Shown here: in pieces, positions 37,569-47,078 of the stretch
Position numbering within the stretch: position 1 is the stretch's first letter
Layout: each line of letters opens with the position of its first letter
NCBI GenBank assembly: GCA_017516885.1
Contig: JAFXAR010000064.1
Span: forward strand, 1-59,252
Direction of reading: 5' to 3'
Length of the DNA: 59,252 nucleotides
Origin: Bacteroidaceae bacterium
GTDB lineage: Bacteria > Bacteroidota > Bacteroidia > Bacteroidales > Bacteroidaceae
Program-made: the position numbers and the translations under genes
Notes under the pieces: model-generated
What the model was told of the DNA's origin: nothing
Databases searched by the model: none
The model's input: the letters and a program-made list of their open reading frames with translations, nothing else

Positions 37569-38522
37569 ATGCGGGTAATTGATTATATAAATTCGGCAGA
37601 AAAGACTGCTTTTTCGTTTGAGGTGCTGCCGCCGCTCAAAGGTACTGGCACAGGCCGGCTGTTCAGTAATATTGACCGCCTTATGGAGTTTAATCCGGGC
37701 TACATAAATATTACTACGCATCACAGCGAGCCTGTTTACCAGAATCTTGGCAACGGCACATTTAAGTTAAGCTCAATACGCCGCCGCCCGGGCACGGTGG
37801 CTGTGGCTACGGCCATACATCATCGTTACGGCGTACCGGTAGTCCCGCATATCCTGTGCAATGGGTACTCGCTTGAGGACACCGAGTATGTTCTTATTGA
37901 CCTTCAGCTGTCGGGGATAAACGATATTCTTGTGCTGCGTGGCGACAAGTGCAAGGCCGATGCCAATACAGCTCCGGCAAAGTGCGGAAATGCGCATGCA
38001 ATTGACCTTGCGCGCCAGGTGAACCGTTTCAATGAAGGCTTTTTTGCCGATGGCACTGAGATGAAGGAGAGGGGCGTTCCGTTCTCGTACGGCGTTGCCT
38101 GCTACCCCGAGAAGCATGAGGAGGCGCCCAACATGGACAGCGACCTTGAGGTGCTGAAGCAGAAGGCCGATGCGGGCGCTGCCTATGCCGTTACGCAAAT
38201 GTTCTTTGACAACCGCAAATATTTTGAATTTGTGGAGCGTGCAAGAGCCATAGGAATAACTATTCCAATAATTCCCGGAATAAAGCCCATTCACCGCCTT
38301 GCGCAGCTAAATGTTCTGCCAAAGACCTTCAGGGTAGACCTTCCCATTGACCTTGTCGCTGAGATTAAGCGCTGCAAGGACGATGCAGCTGTGGCACAGG
38401 TTGGCCGCGAGTGGACGATTGCACAGTGCCGCGAGCTTATGGAGCATGGCGTTCCAAGCCTCCATTTTTATACAATCAACGCGTTTGACAGCGTGTACGA
38501 AATAGCAAAGAGCATATACTGA
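37569..38522 (+). CDS. metF: Methylenetetrahydrofolate reductase
   Basis: 317 residues. FAD-dependent reduction of 5,10-methylene-THF to 5-methyl-THF for methionine synthesis. The TIM barrel begins with TAFSFEVLPPLKGTG (catalytic Glu in FEVLPP), then YINITTHHSEP, ILVLRGDK and YGVACYPEKHEEAP, and AYAVTQMFFDNRKYF near the end. Length is typical for the bacterial single-domain enzyme. Its promoter -7 element is probably TATTTTTG at 37535-37542. The stop shares a base with the holB start (TGATG), beginning a four-gene unit. Confidence 0.95.
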   Translation: MRVIDYINSAEKTAFSFEVLPPLKGTGTGRLFSNIDRLMEFNPGYINITTHHSEPVYQNLGNGTFKLSSIRRRPGTVAVATAIHHRYGVPVVPHILCNGYSLEDTEYVLIDLQLSGINDILVLRGDKCKADANTAPAKCGNAHAIDLARQVNRFNEGFFADGTEMKERGVPFSYGVACYPEKHEEAPNMDSDLEVLKQKADAGAAYAVTQMFFDNRKYFEFVERARAIGITIPIIPGIKPIHRLAQLNVLPKTFRVDLPIDLVAEIKRCKDDAAVAQVGREWTIAQCRELMEHGVPSLHFYTINAFDSVYEIAKSIY

Positions 38523-39658
38523 TGAGTGTTTTTTTCAAGGACATAATAGGGCAGAGGGATGTAATTGGGCAGTTGCGCCGCTGCGTTGACGAGAATCGTC
38601 TTGCGCACGCCCTGCTTCTTACCGGTCCGCGCGGGAACGGCAAGCTTGCCATTGCAATTGCGCTTGCCAATTATATTCTTTGCGGCAAGGGCAGCGGCGA
38701 TGCCTGTGACAGCTGTCCGGCATGCGTCAAATTGAAAAAGCTCATGCACAGCGACCTGCACTTTGTTTTTCCGGTCAAGAAAAAGAAGAGCGGCGGCGAT
38801 ACCAATCCTGTCAGCGACGACTACATTGCAGAATGGCGCGAGATGGTATCAAAAGGTGCATATTTCAGCTACGATGACTGGCTGGCAAAGCTTGATGTAG
38901 AGAACCAGCAGCCCATGATATATGAGCGCGAGAGCGGCGAGATTCTGCACAAGCTCTCCATGCAGTCGCGTGAAGGCGGGTGGAAGATTGTGATTATATG
39001 GCTGCCTGAGAAGATGAAGGAGGTGGGCTCAAACAAATTGCTGAAGATTATTGAAGAGCCGCCAAAGGATACACTCTTCCTGCTTGTGTCAGAAGAGCCC
39101 GAAAAGATTATTGCCACAATACAGAGCCGCACGCAGCGTGTTGAGATTCCGCGCATAGCGCAGCAGGATATTGAGACCGCGCTGCAAGCCCGCATGGGAC
39201 TCTCCTTTGAGGATGCAGCCATGATTGCCCGCCAGTGCGGCGGCAACTGGGAACAGGCCGAAGAGCTTATTTCGCTCAGCGACAGCAAGGCCCAGTATCT
39301 TGAACTCTTCATGCAGCTGATGCGTATTGCGTATGCCCGCAACATCAGGGAGATGCGCGAGTGGAGCGAACAGGTGGCAGCGCTTGGCCGTGAACGCCAA
39401 AAGCGCTTGCTTGACTATTGCCAGCGCATGATAAGGGAGAACTTCATAATGAACTTTAAGGAGGAGAGTATGAACTTCATGTCGCGCCCCGAAAGGGACT
39501 TCTCGGTACGTTTCTCCCCCTTTGTAAACGAACGCAACATATTCGGCATTATGGAGGAACTCTCAGAGGCTCAAAGGCACATAGAACAGAATGTTAATGC
39601 AAAAATGGTCTTTTTCGACATGTCGTTGAGAATGATTGTTTGGATAAAAAACAGATAA
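38522..39658 (+). CDS. holB: DNA polymerase III subunit delta'
   Basis: 378 residues. Clamp-loader AAA+ subunit. MSVFFKDIIGQRDVIGQL is the standard opening; the P-loop is GPRGNGKLA with the terminal S/T replaced, as expected for a non-hydrolysing delta'. A zinc module CGKGSGDACDSCPACVKL follows, then EEPPKDTLFLLVSEEPEKIIATIQSRTQRV (SRTQ sensor region). An insertion of about 60 residues between zinc module and EEPP (basic then acidic) is typical in Bacteroidetes. Coupled to metF, and seven bases before ricT. Confidence 0.9.
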   Translation: MSVFFKDIIGQRDVIGQLRRCVDENRLAHALLLTGPRGNGKLAIAIALANYILCGKGSGDACDSCPACVKLKKLMHSDLHFVFPVKKKKSGGDTNPVSDDYIAEWREMVSKGAYFSYDDWLAKLDVENQQPMIYERESGEILHKLSMQSREGGWKIVIIWLPEKMKEVGSNKLLKIIEEPPKDTLFLLVSEEPEKIIATIQSRTQRVEIPRIAQQDIETALQARMGLSFEDAAMIARQCGGNWEQAEELISLSDSKAQYLELFMQLMRIAYARNIREMREWSEQVAALGRERQKRLLDYCQRMIRENFIMNFKEESMNFMSRPERDFSVRFSPFVNERNIFGIMEELSEAQRHIEQNVNAKMVFFDMSLRMIVWIKNR

Positions 39659-39665
39659 TATACAG

Positions 39666-40838
39666 ATGGATAAGAAATATAAGTCAGGTTCGGGCTGTTC
39701 CGGTATCTGCTGCAAGGGATGCGGAAGAATGGATGCTCCGCTTAATACTTTTGACTGGCTGGCATGTGTCCCGGGCAATGAGGAGTATACCGATATTGTG
39801 GAGGTTCAGTTCAAGAATACGCGCAAAGGGTACTATAAGAACAGCAACAACATACCGTTGCAAAAGGGCGATGTTGTAGCCGTTGAGGCTACACCCGGCC
39901 ATGATATAGGCAAGGTTACCATGACAGGACGCCTTGTGCTGCTGCAGCTGAAAAAGACGAGGCTCACCCCCGAAAGCGAGTTCAAGCGCATATACCGCAA
40001 GGCGCGTCCGGTTGACATGGAAAAATATGAGGAGGCCAAGGCGCGTGAGCACGATACAATGATACGTTCGCGCCAGATAGCGAAAGACCTAAATCTTGAC
40101 ATGAAGATTGGCGACGTGGAGTATCAGGGCGACGGCCAGAAGGCGATTTTCTACTATATTGCCGATAACCGTGTCGATTTCCGCCAGCTGATTAAGGTGC
40201 TTGCCGATGTATTCAAGATAAAGATTGAAATGAAGCAGATTGGTGCGCGCCAGGAGGCCGGCCGAATAGGCGGAATTGGTCCATGCGGACGCGAGCTCTG
40301 CTGCGCTGCCTTCACAACAAACTTCGTGTCGGTGTCAACGTCTGCTGCACGTTTTCAGGATATTTCATTGAACCCCCAGAAACTTGCCGGACAGTGCGCC
40401 AAGCTGAAATGCTGTCTTAACTATGAGGTTGACGCTTATGTTGAGGCTTCACGTCATCTGCCCCCGCGCGATGCCGAGCTTGAGACAAAGGACGGCACTT
40501 ACTACTTCTTCAAGTGCGATATAATGAGCGGCGAGGTAACATACTCTACTGACAAGGTCATTCCGGCTAATCTTGTGACAATAAGCGCGCGCCGTGCTCA
40601 CGCCGTCATTGAGATGAACAAGCGTGGCGAGCGTCCCGAATCGCTGTCAGCATCGGGCTCTGTTGAAACAAAGCGCCCGGTTGATTTGCTTGAACAGGAG
40701 AACATCAACCGCTTTGACAATGCTTCCAAGGGCAACAAGAAGCGCCGCAAGCCGTCAGGCGGTAACCGTCCAGAACAAAAGAAGAGGAATGGCAATAGAA
40801 AGGATAGGGAGCAGAATGGTGCTCCTAAGGGTGAGTAA
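39666..40838 (+). CDS. ricT: PSP1/RicT-domain protein
   Basis: 390 residues, cytoplasmic. PSP1 C-terminal domain with ARQEAGRIGGIGPCGRELCC and NPQKLAGQCAKLKCCLNYE, the Cys-rich core also found in B. subtilis RicT (YaaT), which in the RicA-RicF-RicT complex binds 4Fe-4S clusters and aids RNase Y processing. Extra cysteines near the N-terminus (CSGICCKGCGRMD) extend this. The C-terminal 70 residues are low-complexity and basic. Bacteroidetes lack RicA and RicF as far as I know, so the role is by domain only. It overlaps the gldH start by 50 bases. Confidence 0.85.
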   Translation: MDKKYKSGSGCSGICCKGCGRMDAPLNTFDWLACVPGNEEYTDIVEVQFKNTRKGYYKNSNNIPLQKGDVVAVEATPGHDIGKVTMTGRLVLLQLKKTRLTPESEFKRIYRKARPVDMEKYEEAKAREHDTMIRSRQIAKDLNLDMKIGDVEYQGDGQKAIFYYIADNRVDFRQLIKVLADVFKIKIEMKQIGARQEAGRIGGIGPCGRELCCAAFTTNFVSVSTSAARFQDISLNPQKLAGQCAKLKCCLNYEVDAYVEASRHLPPRDAELETKDGTYYFFKCDIMSGEVTYSTDKVIPANLVTISARRAHAVIEMNKRGERPESLSASGSVETKRPVDLLEQENINRFDNASKGNKKRRKPSGGNRPEQKKRNGNRKDREQNGAPKGE

Positions 40839-41328
40839 TCTGCTGCTTTATGCAGCAGTGGCCGTGCTGGAGCTCTCCTGCGGCGGAAAGGTTTATCATG
40901 AATTTGCGGCCATTGGCGGCGAAGGGTGGGCCAGGAACGACACGCTCTCATTTGTGTACGACGGAGCTTTTGACAAGGAGAGCCTCAAAGGCTGCAATCT
41001 TGCAGTGGAAGCGCGCGTTGATGCTTCATATACCTATAAGGAACTTGCCGTGCGTGTAGAGACACTGGATATTCTTGACGATACAATTGTCCGCACCGAC
41101 ACTCTCCGCTGCACCGTTTACAGCGACGATGGACAGCGCAAGGGAACGACGGCCGGTATGCTCTATCAGGTGAGCAGCGAGCCGCATGCAGTGGAGAAAA
41201 GGGCTGGAAGCAAGGCTGTGATGAGGGTGTCACATATTATGGGCGATGAACGGCTGGGAGGGGTCAGGAATGTAGGTGTCAGACTCTCTTTTTCGGGTCG
41301 CGGTCAGCGTCTATCCTCAGAAAAGTGA
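40789..41328 (+). CDS. gldH: Gliding-motility lipoprotein GldH-like
   Basis: 179 residues from ATG 40789 (GAAGAGGA precedes it); an ATG at 40816 is also possible. Signal peptide with lipobox LELS-C-GG. YHEFAAIGGEGWARNDTLSFVYD and YKELAVRVETLD...VRTDTLRCTVYSDDG match GldH, known from Flavobacterium gliding but conserved in non-gliding Bacteroidales, where it probably serves the envelope. Its last 50 bases overlap the end of rodA on the other strand. The start overlaps ricT, so translation is probably coupled. Confidence 0.82.
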   Translation: MAIERIGSRMVLLRVSNLLLYAAVAVLELSCGGKVYHEFAAIGGEGWARNDTLSFVYDGAFDKESLKGCNLAVEARVDASYTYKELAVRVETLDILDDTIVRTDTLRCTVYSDDGQRKGTTAGMLYQVSSEPHAVEKRAGSKAVMRVSHIMGDERLGGVRNVGVRLSFSGRGQRLSSEK

Positions 41329-42751
41329 ACAGCAGGATGGTGAACCCCAAAAATGAAGAGCCGCCGTAGCTGAAGAACGGCAGGGGAATTCCGATTACCG
41401 GCGTTATTCCGAGCACCATTCCAATGTTTATGGCAAAGTGGAAAAAGAAAATCGCTGCCAATGAGTATCCGAATGCGCGCCCAAATTTGTCGTTATGCCT
41501 TTCAGCAAGCGCAATAAGCCTTAGAATAAACAGCGCAAATACCGTAAGCACAACTGCTGAGCCGGCAAATCCCTGCTCCTCGCCAATGGTGCAGAAGATG
41601 AAGTCTGTATCCTGCTCGGGCACATAGTTCAGCTTAGTCTGCGTGCCATTAAGGAATCCCTTGCCGAACATCCCTCCCGAACCTATCGCAATCTTTGACT
41701 GGTGCACATTGTATCCTGCACCGCTGAGGTCATCCTTCAGGCCAAGCAGCACCTCAATGCGCACCTGCTGGTGGGGCTTAAGTACATTGTACATCACATA
41801 GCTGCACGACTGGTAGAACACCAATGAACCAATAATGTAAATTGCAACCCAAAGGTTTTTGCCCTCTTTGTTCAGCCTAATCCTGATTAGCAGATAAACC
41901 ACGTTGAAGGCCAGCAGAAGGTACTGCACCGCCATTATATTGAACTCAATGAGGTAGATTGCGGTCCAGTACGCAAAAAGGGTTGCTCCGGCGTTAGCGC
42001 AAAGGAGAATAAAGAAGGTCTTGTCGTGCTTGCACCAGAATTTTACCATCGCAATAGAAAAAAACTGTATCAGTACGGTTACGGCGTATGGCCCTATTGC
42101 TATTGGCAGAGATTCAAAATTATCGCTTCCGAACTTTATTCCCACAACAAAATATGCGATTGCGCTTATTCCCATGAGCAGGAAAATTCCGGTCATTCCC
42201 TCGCGGTAGAGAACGATGAACAGCGCAAGGTATACAAGAGCGCTTCCGGTCTCCCTTTGTGCAATGATTATGCACATAGGCAGCATTATTATGCCTATGC
42301 AGCGCATAATATCCTTGCTGTTCTTTATGCTGAAGTCGCGGCTTCCGATGAATGCCGCAAGAGTAAGCGCCGTGGCGAATTTCATGAATTCGGCCGGCTG
42401 AAGGCTGAACGAGCCTATTGAAATCCACGAGCGCGACCCCTTAATGTCCTTTGCTATGAATATTGTGACAATTCCCAGCAGAAGTGTGCCAACATAGATA
42501 ATCCATGAGAGATTCTTGAATGCATGCTTCTTTATGCAGAGCAGCAGTATGCCGACGGCAACTGAAACTCCCATCCACATTGCCTGCTTGCCGGTCCTGA
42601 CACTTGGATTAAGGAACTCGGAATAGTCTGTCTCTACATAGCTGTAGCTCGCCCCGCAAATGGACAGCCATCCCATTACCGCCAATGCAAGAAACAGCAG
42701 TATTGCCCACCAGTCAATCCTGCCCAATATGTTACCTTTCTGCTGTTCCAT
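41279..42751 (-). CDS. rodA: Rod-shape SEDS glycosyltransferase RodA
   Basis: 490 residues from ATG 42751 (a TTG two codons earlier is unlikely). SEDS-family peptidoglycan glycosyltransferase of the elongasome, ten or more helices. IKGSRSWISIGSFSLQPAEFMKFA holds the conserved WxxxG...QPxE region. PEQDTDFIFCTIGEEQGFAG and GIPLPFFSYGGSSFLG are C-terminal hallmarks, including the Asp essential for transferase activity. About 120 residues longer than E. coli RodA, with extra helices around 245-300 as in other Bacteroidetes. Overlaps mrdA by 20 bases. Confidence 0.94.
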   Translation of the reverse strand: MEQQKGNILGRIDWWAILLFLALAVMGWLSICGASYSYVETDYSEFLNPSVRTGKQAMWMGVSVAVGILLLCIKKHAFKNLSWIIYVGTLLLGIVTIFIAKDIKGSRSWISIGSFSLQPAEFMKFATALTLAAFIGSRDFSIKNSKDIMRCIGIIMLPMCIIIAQRETGSALVYLALFIVLYREGMTGIFLLMGISAIAYFVVGIKFGSDNFESLPIAIGPYAVTVLIQFFSIAMVKFWCKHDKTFFILLCANAGATLFAYWTAIYLIEFNIMAVQYLLLAFNVVYLLIRIRLNKEGKNLWVAIYIIGSLVFYQSCSYVMYNVLKPHQQVRIEVLLGLKDDLSGAGYNVHQSKIAIGSGGMFGKGFLNGTQTKLNYVPEQDTDFIFCTIGEEQGFAGSAVVLTVFALFILRLIALAERHNDKFGRAFGYSLAAIFFFHFAINIGMVLGITPVIGIPLPFFSYGGSSFLGFTILLFTFLRIDADRDPKKRV

Positions 42752-44579
42752 AGTCAATTACTGTTTCCTGGATTTTCTGCGCAGCAGCCTCGCTCTCTTC
42801 CGACAGCTTGCCGTTGAGATACTGCTCTATAATCAGCGCGCCGATAGGCACTCCGAATCTTGCTCCGAAACCACCGTTCTCAACATATACCGCTACTGCA
42901 ATCTTTGGCTCTTTCATAGGTGCAAACCCCATGAATGCCGAGTGGTCCTGGCCTTTTGTGTTTTCGGCTGTTCCAGTCTTTCCGCACACGTCCAGTCCAG
43001 GTATGTTTGCAGCCCGGCAAGTGCCGCTTGTTACGGCATATCTCATTCCCTTTACAACCTCCTCATAGGCCTTTTTCCCCGCCATGGTGCTCTTGGGAGT
43101 GCGGTAGAGGCTGTCAATCTCATCGTTCTCTATTCCCTTTACAACGTGAGGGGTTATATATGTTCCCCTATTGGCTATTGTCGCTCCTAAATTTGCCATC
43201 TGCAAAGGGGTCAGCGTTACTTCTCCCTGCCCAATGGATATGCTTATGACCGTAACTGCGCGCCAGTAGTTGCCGTAGCGCTTTGTGTAGTATTCTGCGT
43301 TGGGAATCATTCCTCTGCTTTCTCCGGGCAGGTCAATGCCTAATGGGTATCCGAATCCCATTGAAACCATATAGTCGCGCCATACGTTCATGGCGTTCTT
43401 TGTTCCCTTGTATTTGCTTGCGCCGAACATTCTGTGCAGTCCCCAGCAGAAGTAGGCATTGCATGAGGTTGCAATTGCGGGCTTAAGCGCAATGGGGGAG
43501 TAGTGGGCGTGGCATCCCAGTTTGAAGTTGTTGAATACGAATCCATTGGAACAGCTGAACTGGGTTTCGGGTGTTATGATGCCCTCCTCAAGGAATGTAA
43601 GCGCCTGTGAGGTTTTGAATGTAGAGCCCGGGGGATACTTTCCCATGATGGCGCGGTTCATGAGCGGCTTGCGCAAGTCGCGTGAGAGCTCCATGTGGTT
43701 CTTGCCGCGCTGACGTCCGGTGAGCAGTGCCGGGTCGTACGACGGCGCTGATACCATGCAGAGCACCTCGCCTGTTGAGGGTTCAATGGCCACAATGCTG
43801 CCAAGCTTGTTCTGCATGAGCCTTTCGCCTAACTCCTGAAGCGCAATGTCCAGTGTAAGCGTCAGGTCCTTTCCGCGTACGGCAAGGGTATCGGCCTTGC
43901 CCTCCATGTAGCTGCCTTGTATTCTTCCGTGGGCATCGCGCAGGAGAACCTCGGTGCCCTTCTCGCCGCGCAGCGATGTTTCGTATGCCGCCTCAAGGCC
44001 CTGCTTTCCTATGTAGTCTCCGCGGCTGTAGTAGCTGTCGTTGTCAATCTCCTTCTGCGACACCTGTCCAATGTCGCCTAAAAGAACCCCGGCAGCGCTT
44101 GTTGTATACTGCCTTACAGACCTTTTCCTTACATAGAATCCGGGGAAGCGGAACAGCTTCTCCTGAAAGCGGGCGTACTCCTCATTTGTAAGCTGTGTCA
44201 TGAATTCCTGCTCGGTGAATGTGGAGTAGCCGGGGTTAAGCCTCCTGTCTTTGCTCCTCTTTATTCTTGAGTGGAATTCATCAAGTGTTATGTCAAGCGT
44301 CCGGCACAGTTCAAGCGTGTCAATGCCCCTTATTTCCCGCGGGATATAGGTGATGTCGTACGAAGGCTCATTGTATACGAGCAGCTTGCCGTTGCGGTCG
44401 TATATAAGGCCGCGCGAAGGGTAGAGGCTTTTGTAGTAGAATGCGTTGCTGTCGGCAAGATTCTTGTAATCCTTGTCAAGTATCTGAATGTTGAACAGGC
44501 GTATTATATACGTTATGAGCACAAGCACCACTGCTCCTGCGAGTATATATTTACGGTTGTCATAGTTCAGGTTCTTCAT
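42732..44579 (-). CDS. mrdA: Penicillin-binding protein 2
   Basis: 615 residues starting at ATG 44579, which overlaps the mreD stop as ATGA; an ORF six codons longer is rejected for that reason. Class B transpeptidase partner of RodA. N-terminal helix (KYILAGAVVLVLITYIIRLF), dimerisation domain, then the transpeptidase: S319-x-x-K322 (GSTFK), SCN, and KTGTAEN near 540. Full active site. Inner membrane, periplasmic domain. Third-last gene of mreBCD-mrdA-rodA. Confidence 0.95.
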   Translation of the reverse strand: MKNLNYDNRKYILAGAVVLVLITYIIRLFNIQILDKDYKNLADSNAFYYKSLYPSRGLIYDRNGKLLVYNEPSYDITYIPREIRGIDTLELCRTLDITLDEFHSRIKRSKDRRLNPGYSTFTEQEFMTQLTNEEYARFQEKLFRFPGFYVRKRSVRQYTTSAAGVLLGDIGQVSQKEIDNDSYYSRGDYIGKQGLEAAYETSLRGEKGTEVLLRDAHGRIQGSYMEGKADTLAVRGKDLTLTLDIALQELGERLMQNKLGSIVAIEPSTGEVLCMVSAPSYDPALLTGRQRGKNHMELSRDLRKPLMNRAIMGKYPPGSTFKTSQALTFLEEGIITPETQFSCSNGFVFNNFKLGCHAHYSPIALKPAIATSCNAYFCWGLHRMFGASKYKGTKNAMNVWRDYMVSMGFGYPLGIDLPGESRGMIPNAEYYTKRYGNYWRAVTVISISIGQGEVTLTPLQMANLGATIANRGTYITPHVVKGIENDEIDSLYRTPKSTMAGKKAYEEVVKGMRYAVTSGTCRAANIPGLDVCGKTGTAENTKGQDHSAFMGFAPMKEPKIAVAVYVENGGFGARFGVPIGALIIEQYLNGKLSEESEAAAQKIQETVIDYGTAER

Positions 44580-45079
44580 TTCCTGTGCGAGAAACATTCG
44601 GTTACAATTACAAATAGCATGGTAAGCAGCGTGCTGCTGCTTATGCTAATGAGCAGGGGAATAATGTATCCTGTTGTGAACACTTCGAGCAGGAAAAGGA
44701 TTGTGTAGAATGTAAGCAGATTAAGCAGGGAGTATACCGTGTAGCCGCCCCATTTGATACTTTTTGCGCTGGGGACAAAGTCGTCGGGCAGTCCGTTATG
44801 GGTGAACATGCTGAGGAAGGCATTTCTTGCAAGGCTCATGGCTGTTGCTGCTGCTGCGTTAATTCCGGGAGTGTTGCAGAATATGTCCACAATAAGCCCG
44901 GCCGAAAATCCCCACAGAAGAAGCGCGTTCTTTGATGTGTGGCGGGGCAGCTTTAGAAGAAATATCAGGTAGACATACGCGGTGGCGTAGCCAAACAGAT
45001 GTATTTGGCTGAAGATAAGTACCTGAGCAATGGTCAGGAGTATGAAATTCCGTATATTTGCCAGCGTGTTCTGTGTCAT
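44576..45079 (-). CDS. mreD: Rod shape-determining protein MreD
   Basis: 167 residues, five or six hydrophobic helices. Identified by the family character (NFILLTIAQVLIFSQIHLFGYATAYVYLIFLLKLPR, LLLWGFSAGLIVDIF) and by position between mreC and mrdA. Its start overlaps the mreC stop by four bases and its stop overlaps the mrdA start by four, so the three are translationally coupled. Accessory membrane protein of the elongasome. Confidence 0.9.
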   Translation of the reverse strand: MTQNTLANIRNFILLTIAQVLIFSQIHLFGYATAYVYLIFLLKLPRHTSKNALLLWGFSAGLIVDIFCNTPGINAAAATAMSLARNAFLSMFTHNGLPDDFVPSAKSIKWGGYTVYSLLNLLTFYTILFLLEVFTTGYIIPLLISISSSTLLTMLFVIVTECFSHRK

Positions 45080-45930
45080 TCTTCCTTGTTTATGCTGCTC
45101 TCTAATTCTGCCTGTTCCTTTCGGTTGCTGTTGCCTGCAGTGAACAGTTTGTCTGCTTTTGAGAAATCGGCAAACAGCCTTATCTTCGCCTTATAGAAGT
45201 TGCCGTCATCGGAATCCTCTAATTCAACAATCTCTCCCACCGGGACATTCGCCGGGAACGATGCCGAAAAGCCGCTTGTAACAATTGTGTCGCCCTTTTC
45301 GTATCTGCCGTGCCGCGGAAGGTCAATGAGGTGGGAGTGGTAAATGTCGTTCCCTTGCCACTTGAGGGTGCAGAAACTGTTGTCGCCCTTTACCCTGCAG
45401 CTGAGCATGCTCTTGCTGTTGAGCAGCGACTGCACAAGCGCAAAATTCTCCGATGCAAGGTACACAATGCCAATAACTCCCTTTTCGTTGAACACTCCCA
45501 TATCCTGGGATATGCCATCGTTGCTGCCCTTGTCAATGGTGATGAAGTTGTCGGTTCTGTTTACCGTGTTGTTTATTGCCCTTGCTGTCCCAAAAGTGTA
45601 CCCCTCCTTGCTTTTTTCGCAAATGTAGCGGTTATCGGCAAGCGAGGCGCTGTCCCTGAATGCTGAAAGTTCCTCCTGCATCGCATTTATCTTCTCCACG
45701 AGCGCCCTGTTGTGCTCGTGCAATGCTGTGTTTTCATCCTTGAGACTGAAGTATCCCTCAACGTCCGATATTGCAGCGTAGAGATTGCCGGCCACGCTGT
45801 TTGCCGATGTGAACATTGCGGCGGAATGGTAGTTGTTAAAAGCGAAAATAAGCACAAAACTGATTCCCTCCAGCAGTATGAAAAGGAACCAGTGATTGTG
45901 CTTTACAAGGAAATTCAGTATAGAACTCAC
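45076..45930 (-). CDS. mreC: Rod shape-determining protein MreC
   Basis: 284 residues. One N-terminal helix (HWFLFILLEGISFVLIFAFN), a coiled coil at about 55-95 (LKDENTALHEHNRALVEKI), then a double beta-barrel periplasmic part with ITIDKGSNDGISQDMGVFNEKGVIG and GDTIVTSGFSASFPANVPVGEIVEL. Activates PBP2/RodA. Coupled to mreD; 59 bases after the mreB stop, a gap that holds the recurring AGAAAC/GTTTCT hairpin. Confidence 0.93.
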   Translation of the reverse strand: MSSILNFLVKHNHWFLFILLEGISFVLIFAFNNYHSAAMFTSANSVAGNLYAAISDVEGYFSLKDENTALHEHNRALVEKINAMQEELSAFRDSASLADNRYICEKSKEGYTFGTARAINNTVNRTDNFITIDKGSNDGISQDMGVFNEKGVIGIVYLASENFALVQSLLNSKSMLSCRVKGDNSFCTLKWQGNDIYHSHLIDLPRHGRYEKGDTIVTSGFSASFPANVPVGEIVELEDSDDGNFYKAKIRLFADFSKADKLFTAGNSNRKEQAELESSINKEE

Positions 45931-45953
45931 TTTTGTCTCTTTTTGCTTTGTTT

Positions 45954-45966
45954 AGAAACTGTTTCT
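45954..45966. repeat. AGAAAC-T-GTTTCT palindrome between mreB and mreC
   Basis: Six-bp arms around one base, preceded by TTTT-rich sequence, in the 59-base spacer. Same core as at 150-168 and related to the inverted repeat before nrdD. Too weak to be a terminator; it may be a binding site or a dispersed motif. Confidence 0.35.
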
Positions 45967-45989
45967 TCGCAATTTCCTAGAAGCTTCTG

Positions 45990-47006
45990 TTATCTCATCA
46001 GGAACGGATAGGTAAGGTCGTTCAGCGCCAATGCTGTACCCTTTGCCACGCAGTAGAGAGGATTCTCTGCAATGTGGAAAGGAATATTTATCTTGTTTGA
46101 AAGGCGCTTGTCCAGTCCTCTCAGCAATGCTCCGCCGCCGGCAAGGTAGATGCCGTTGTGTACAATGTCGGCATACAGTTCGGGCGGTGTGTTCTCCAGT
46201 GCGCTTATGATGGCGTTCTCAATCTTTATGATTGACTTGTCGATGCAGTGCGCAATCTCCTGGTAGCATACCGGAACTTCAATAGGCATGGCTGTGATTC
46301 GGTTAGGGCCATGCACAATATAGTCCTGAGGCGCTTCGTCGCCCAAGTCGGTAAGTGCCGAACCTACATGAATCTTGATTCGCTCTGCCATGCGCTCGCT
46401 GACTCTTACGTTGTGCTGGCGGCTCATGTAGTCCTGAATGTCAGCAGTAAAGTCGTCGCCCGCAGTGCGCAATGAGCCGTTTGACACGATGCCGCCCAGT
46501 GAAATTACTGCAATTTCGGTTGAACCGCCGCCTATGTCCACAACCATGTTGCCCTCAGGCGCAAGCACGTCAAGTCCGATACCCAGTGCCGATGCCATAG
46601 GCTCGTAGATTAGATATACATCGCGTCCGCCGGCATGTTCTGCAGAGTCGCGAACAGCACGCAGCTCAACTTCAGTTGAACCGTAGGGAACGCCTATTAC
46701 CATGCGCAGTGACGGGGTAAAGAGCCTGCTGCCCATGTTCACCTTGTCAATAAAGCCGCGCATCATCATTTCGCACGCGTAGAAGTCGGCGATGACACCG
46801 TCTCTCAGCGGGCGTATTGTCTGTATGTGGGGGTTGGTCTTCTCGTGCATCTGCTTTGCCTTCTCGCCAACAGCCATCATCTTCTTCTGTCCGTCAATGG
46901 CCACAACCGAAGGCTCGTCAACAACAATCTTGCCATTGTACGATACAATGGTGTTCGCTGTACCCAAGTCAATGGCCACATCTCTTGTGAATGAAAATAG
47001 ACCCAT
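45990..47006 (-). CDS. mreB: Rod shape-determining actin-like protein MreB
   Basis: 338 residues. Polymerising ATPase that guides lateral wall synthesis. Phosphate-1 loop DLGTANTIV, GVIADF, phosphate-2 VVDIGGGSTEIAVIS, adenosine loop YLAGGGALLRGLDKRL. Standard length. It lies 72 bases after purH with no terminator between them, so it is probably cotranscribed with purH as well as leading mreCD-mrdA-rodA. Confidence 0.96.
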   Translation of the reverse strand: MGLFSFTRDVAIDLGTANTIVSYNGKIVVDEPSVVAIDGQKKMMAVGEKAKQMHEKTNPHIQTIRPLRDGVIADFYACEMMMRGFIDKVNMGSRLFTPSLRMVIGVPYGSTEVELRAVRDSAEHAGGRDVYLIYEPMASALGIGLDVLAPEGNMVVDIGGGSTEIAVISLGGIVSNGSLRTAGDDFTADIQDYMSRQHNVRVSERMAERIKIHVGSALTDLGDEAPQDYIVHGPNRITAMPIEVPVCYQEIAHCIDKSIIKIENAIISALENTPPELYADIVHNGIYLAGGGALLRGLDKRLSNKINIPFHIAENPLYCVAKGTALALNDLTYPFLMR

Positions 47007-47078
47007 TCTTTTTTTCTGTTTTTAGAATCTGTTCAAAATCCAGTAAATACTCTCTTGCGGAATATGTTCCGCTTTTTC

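Noticed and set aside
38522..39658. holB read as a truncated DnaX
   Set aside because: The modified P-loop, zinc module and length fit delta', and the gene order metF-holB-ricT is known from Bacteroidetes.
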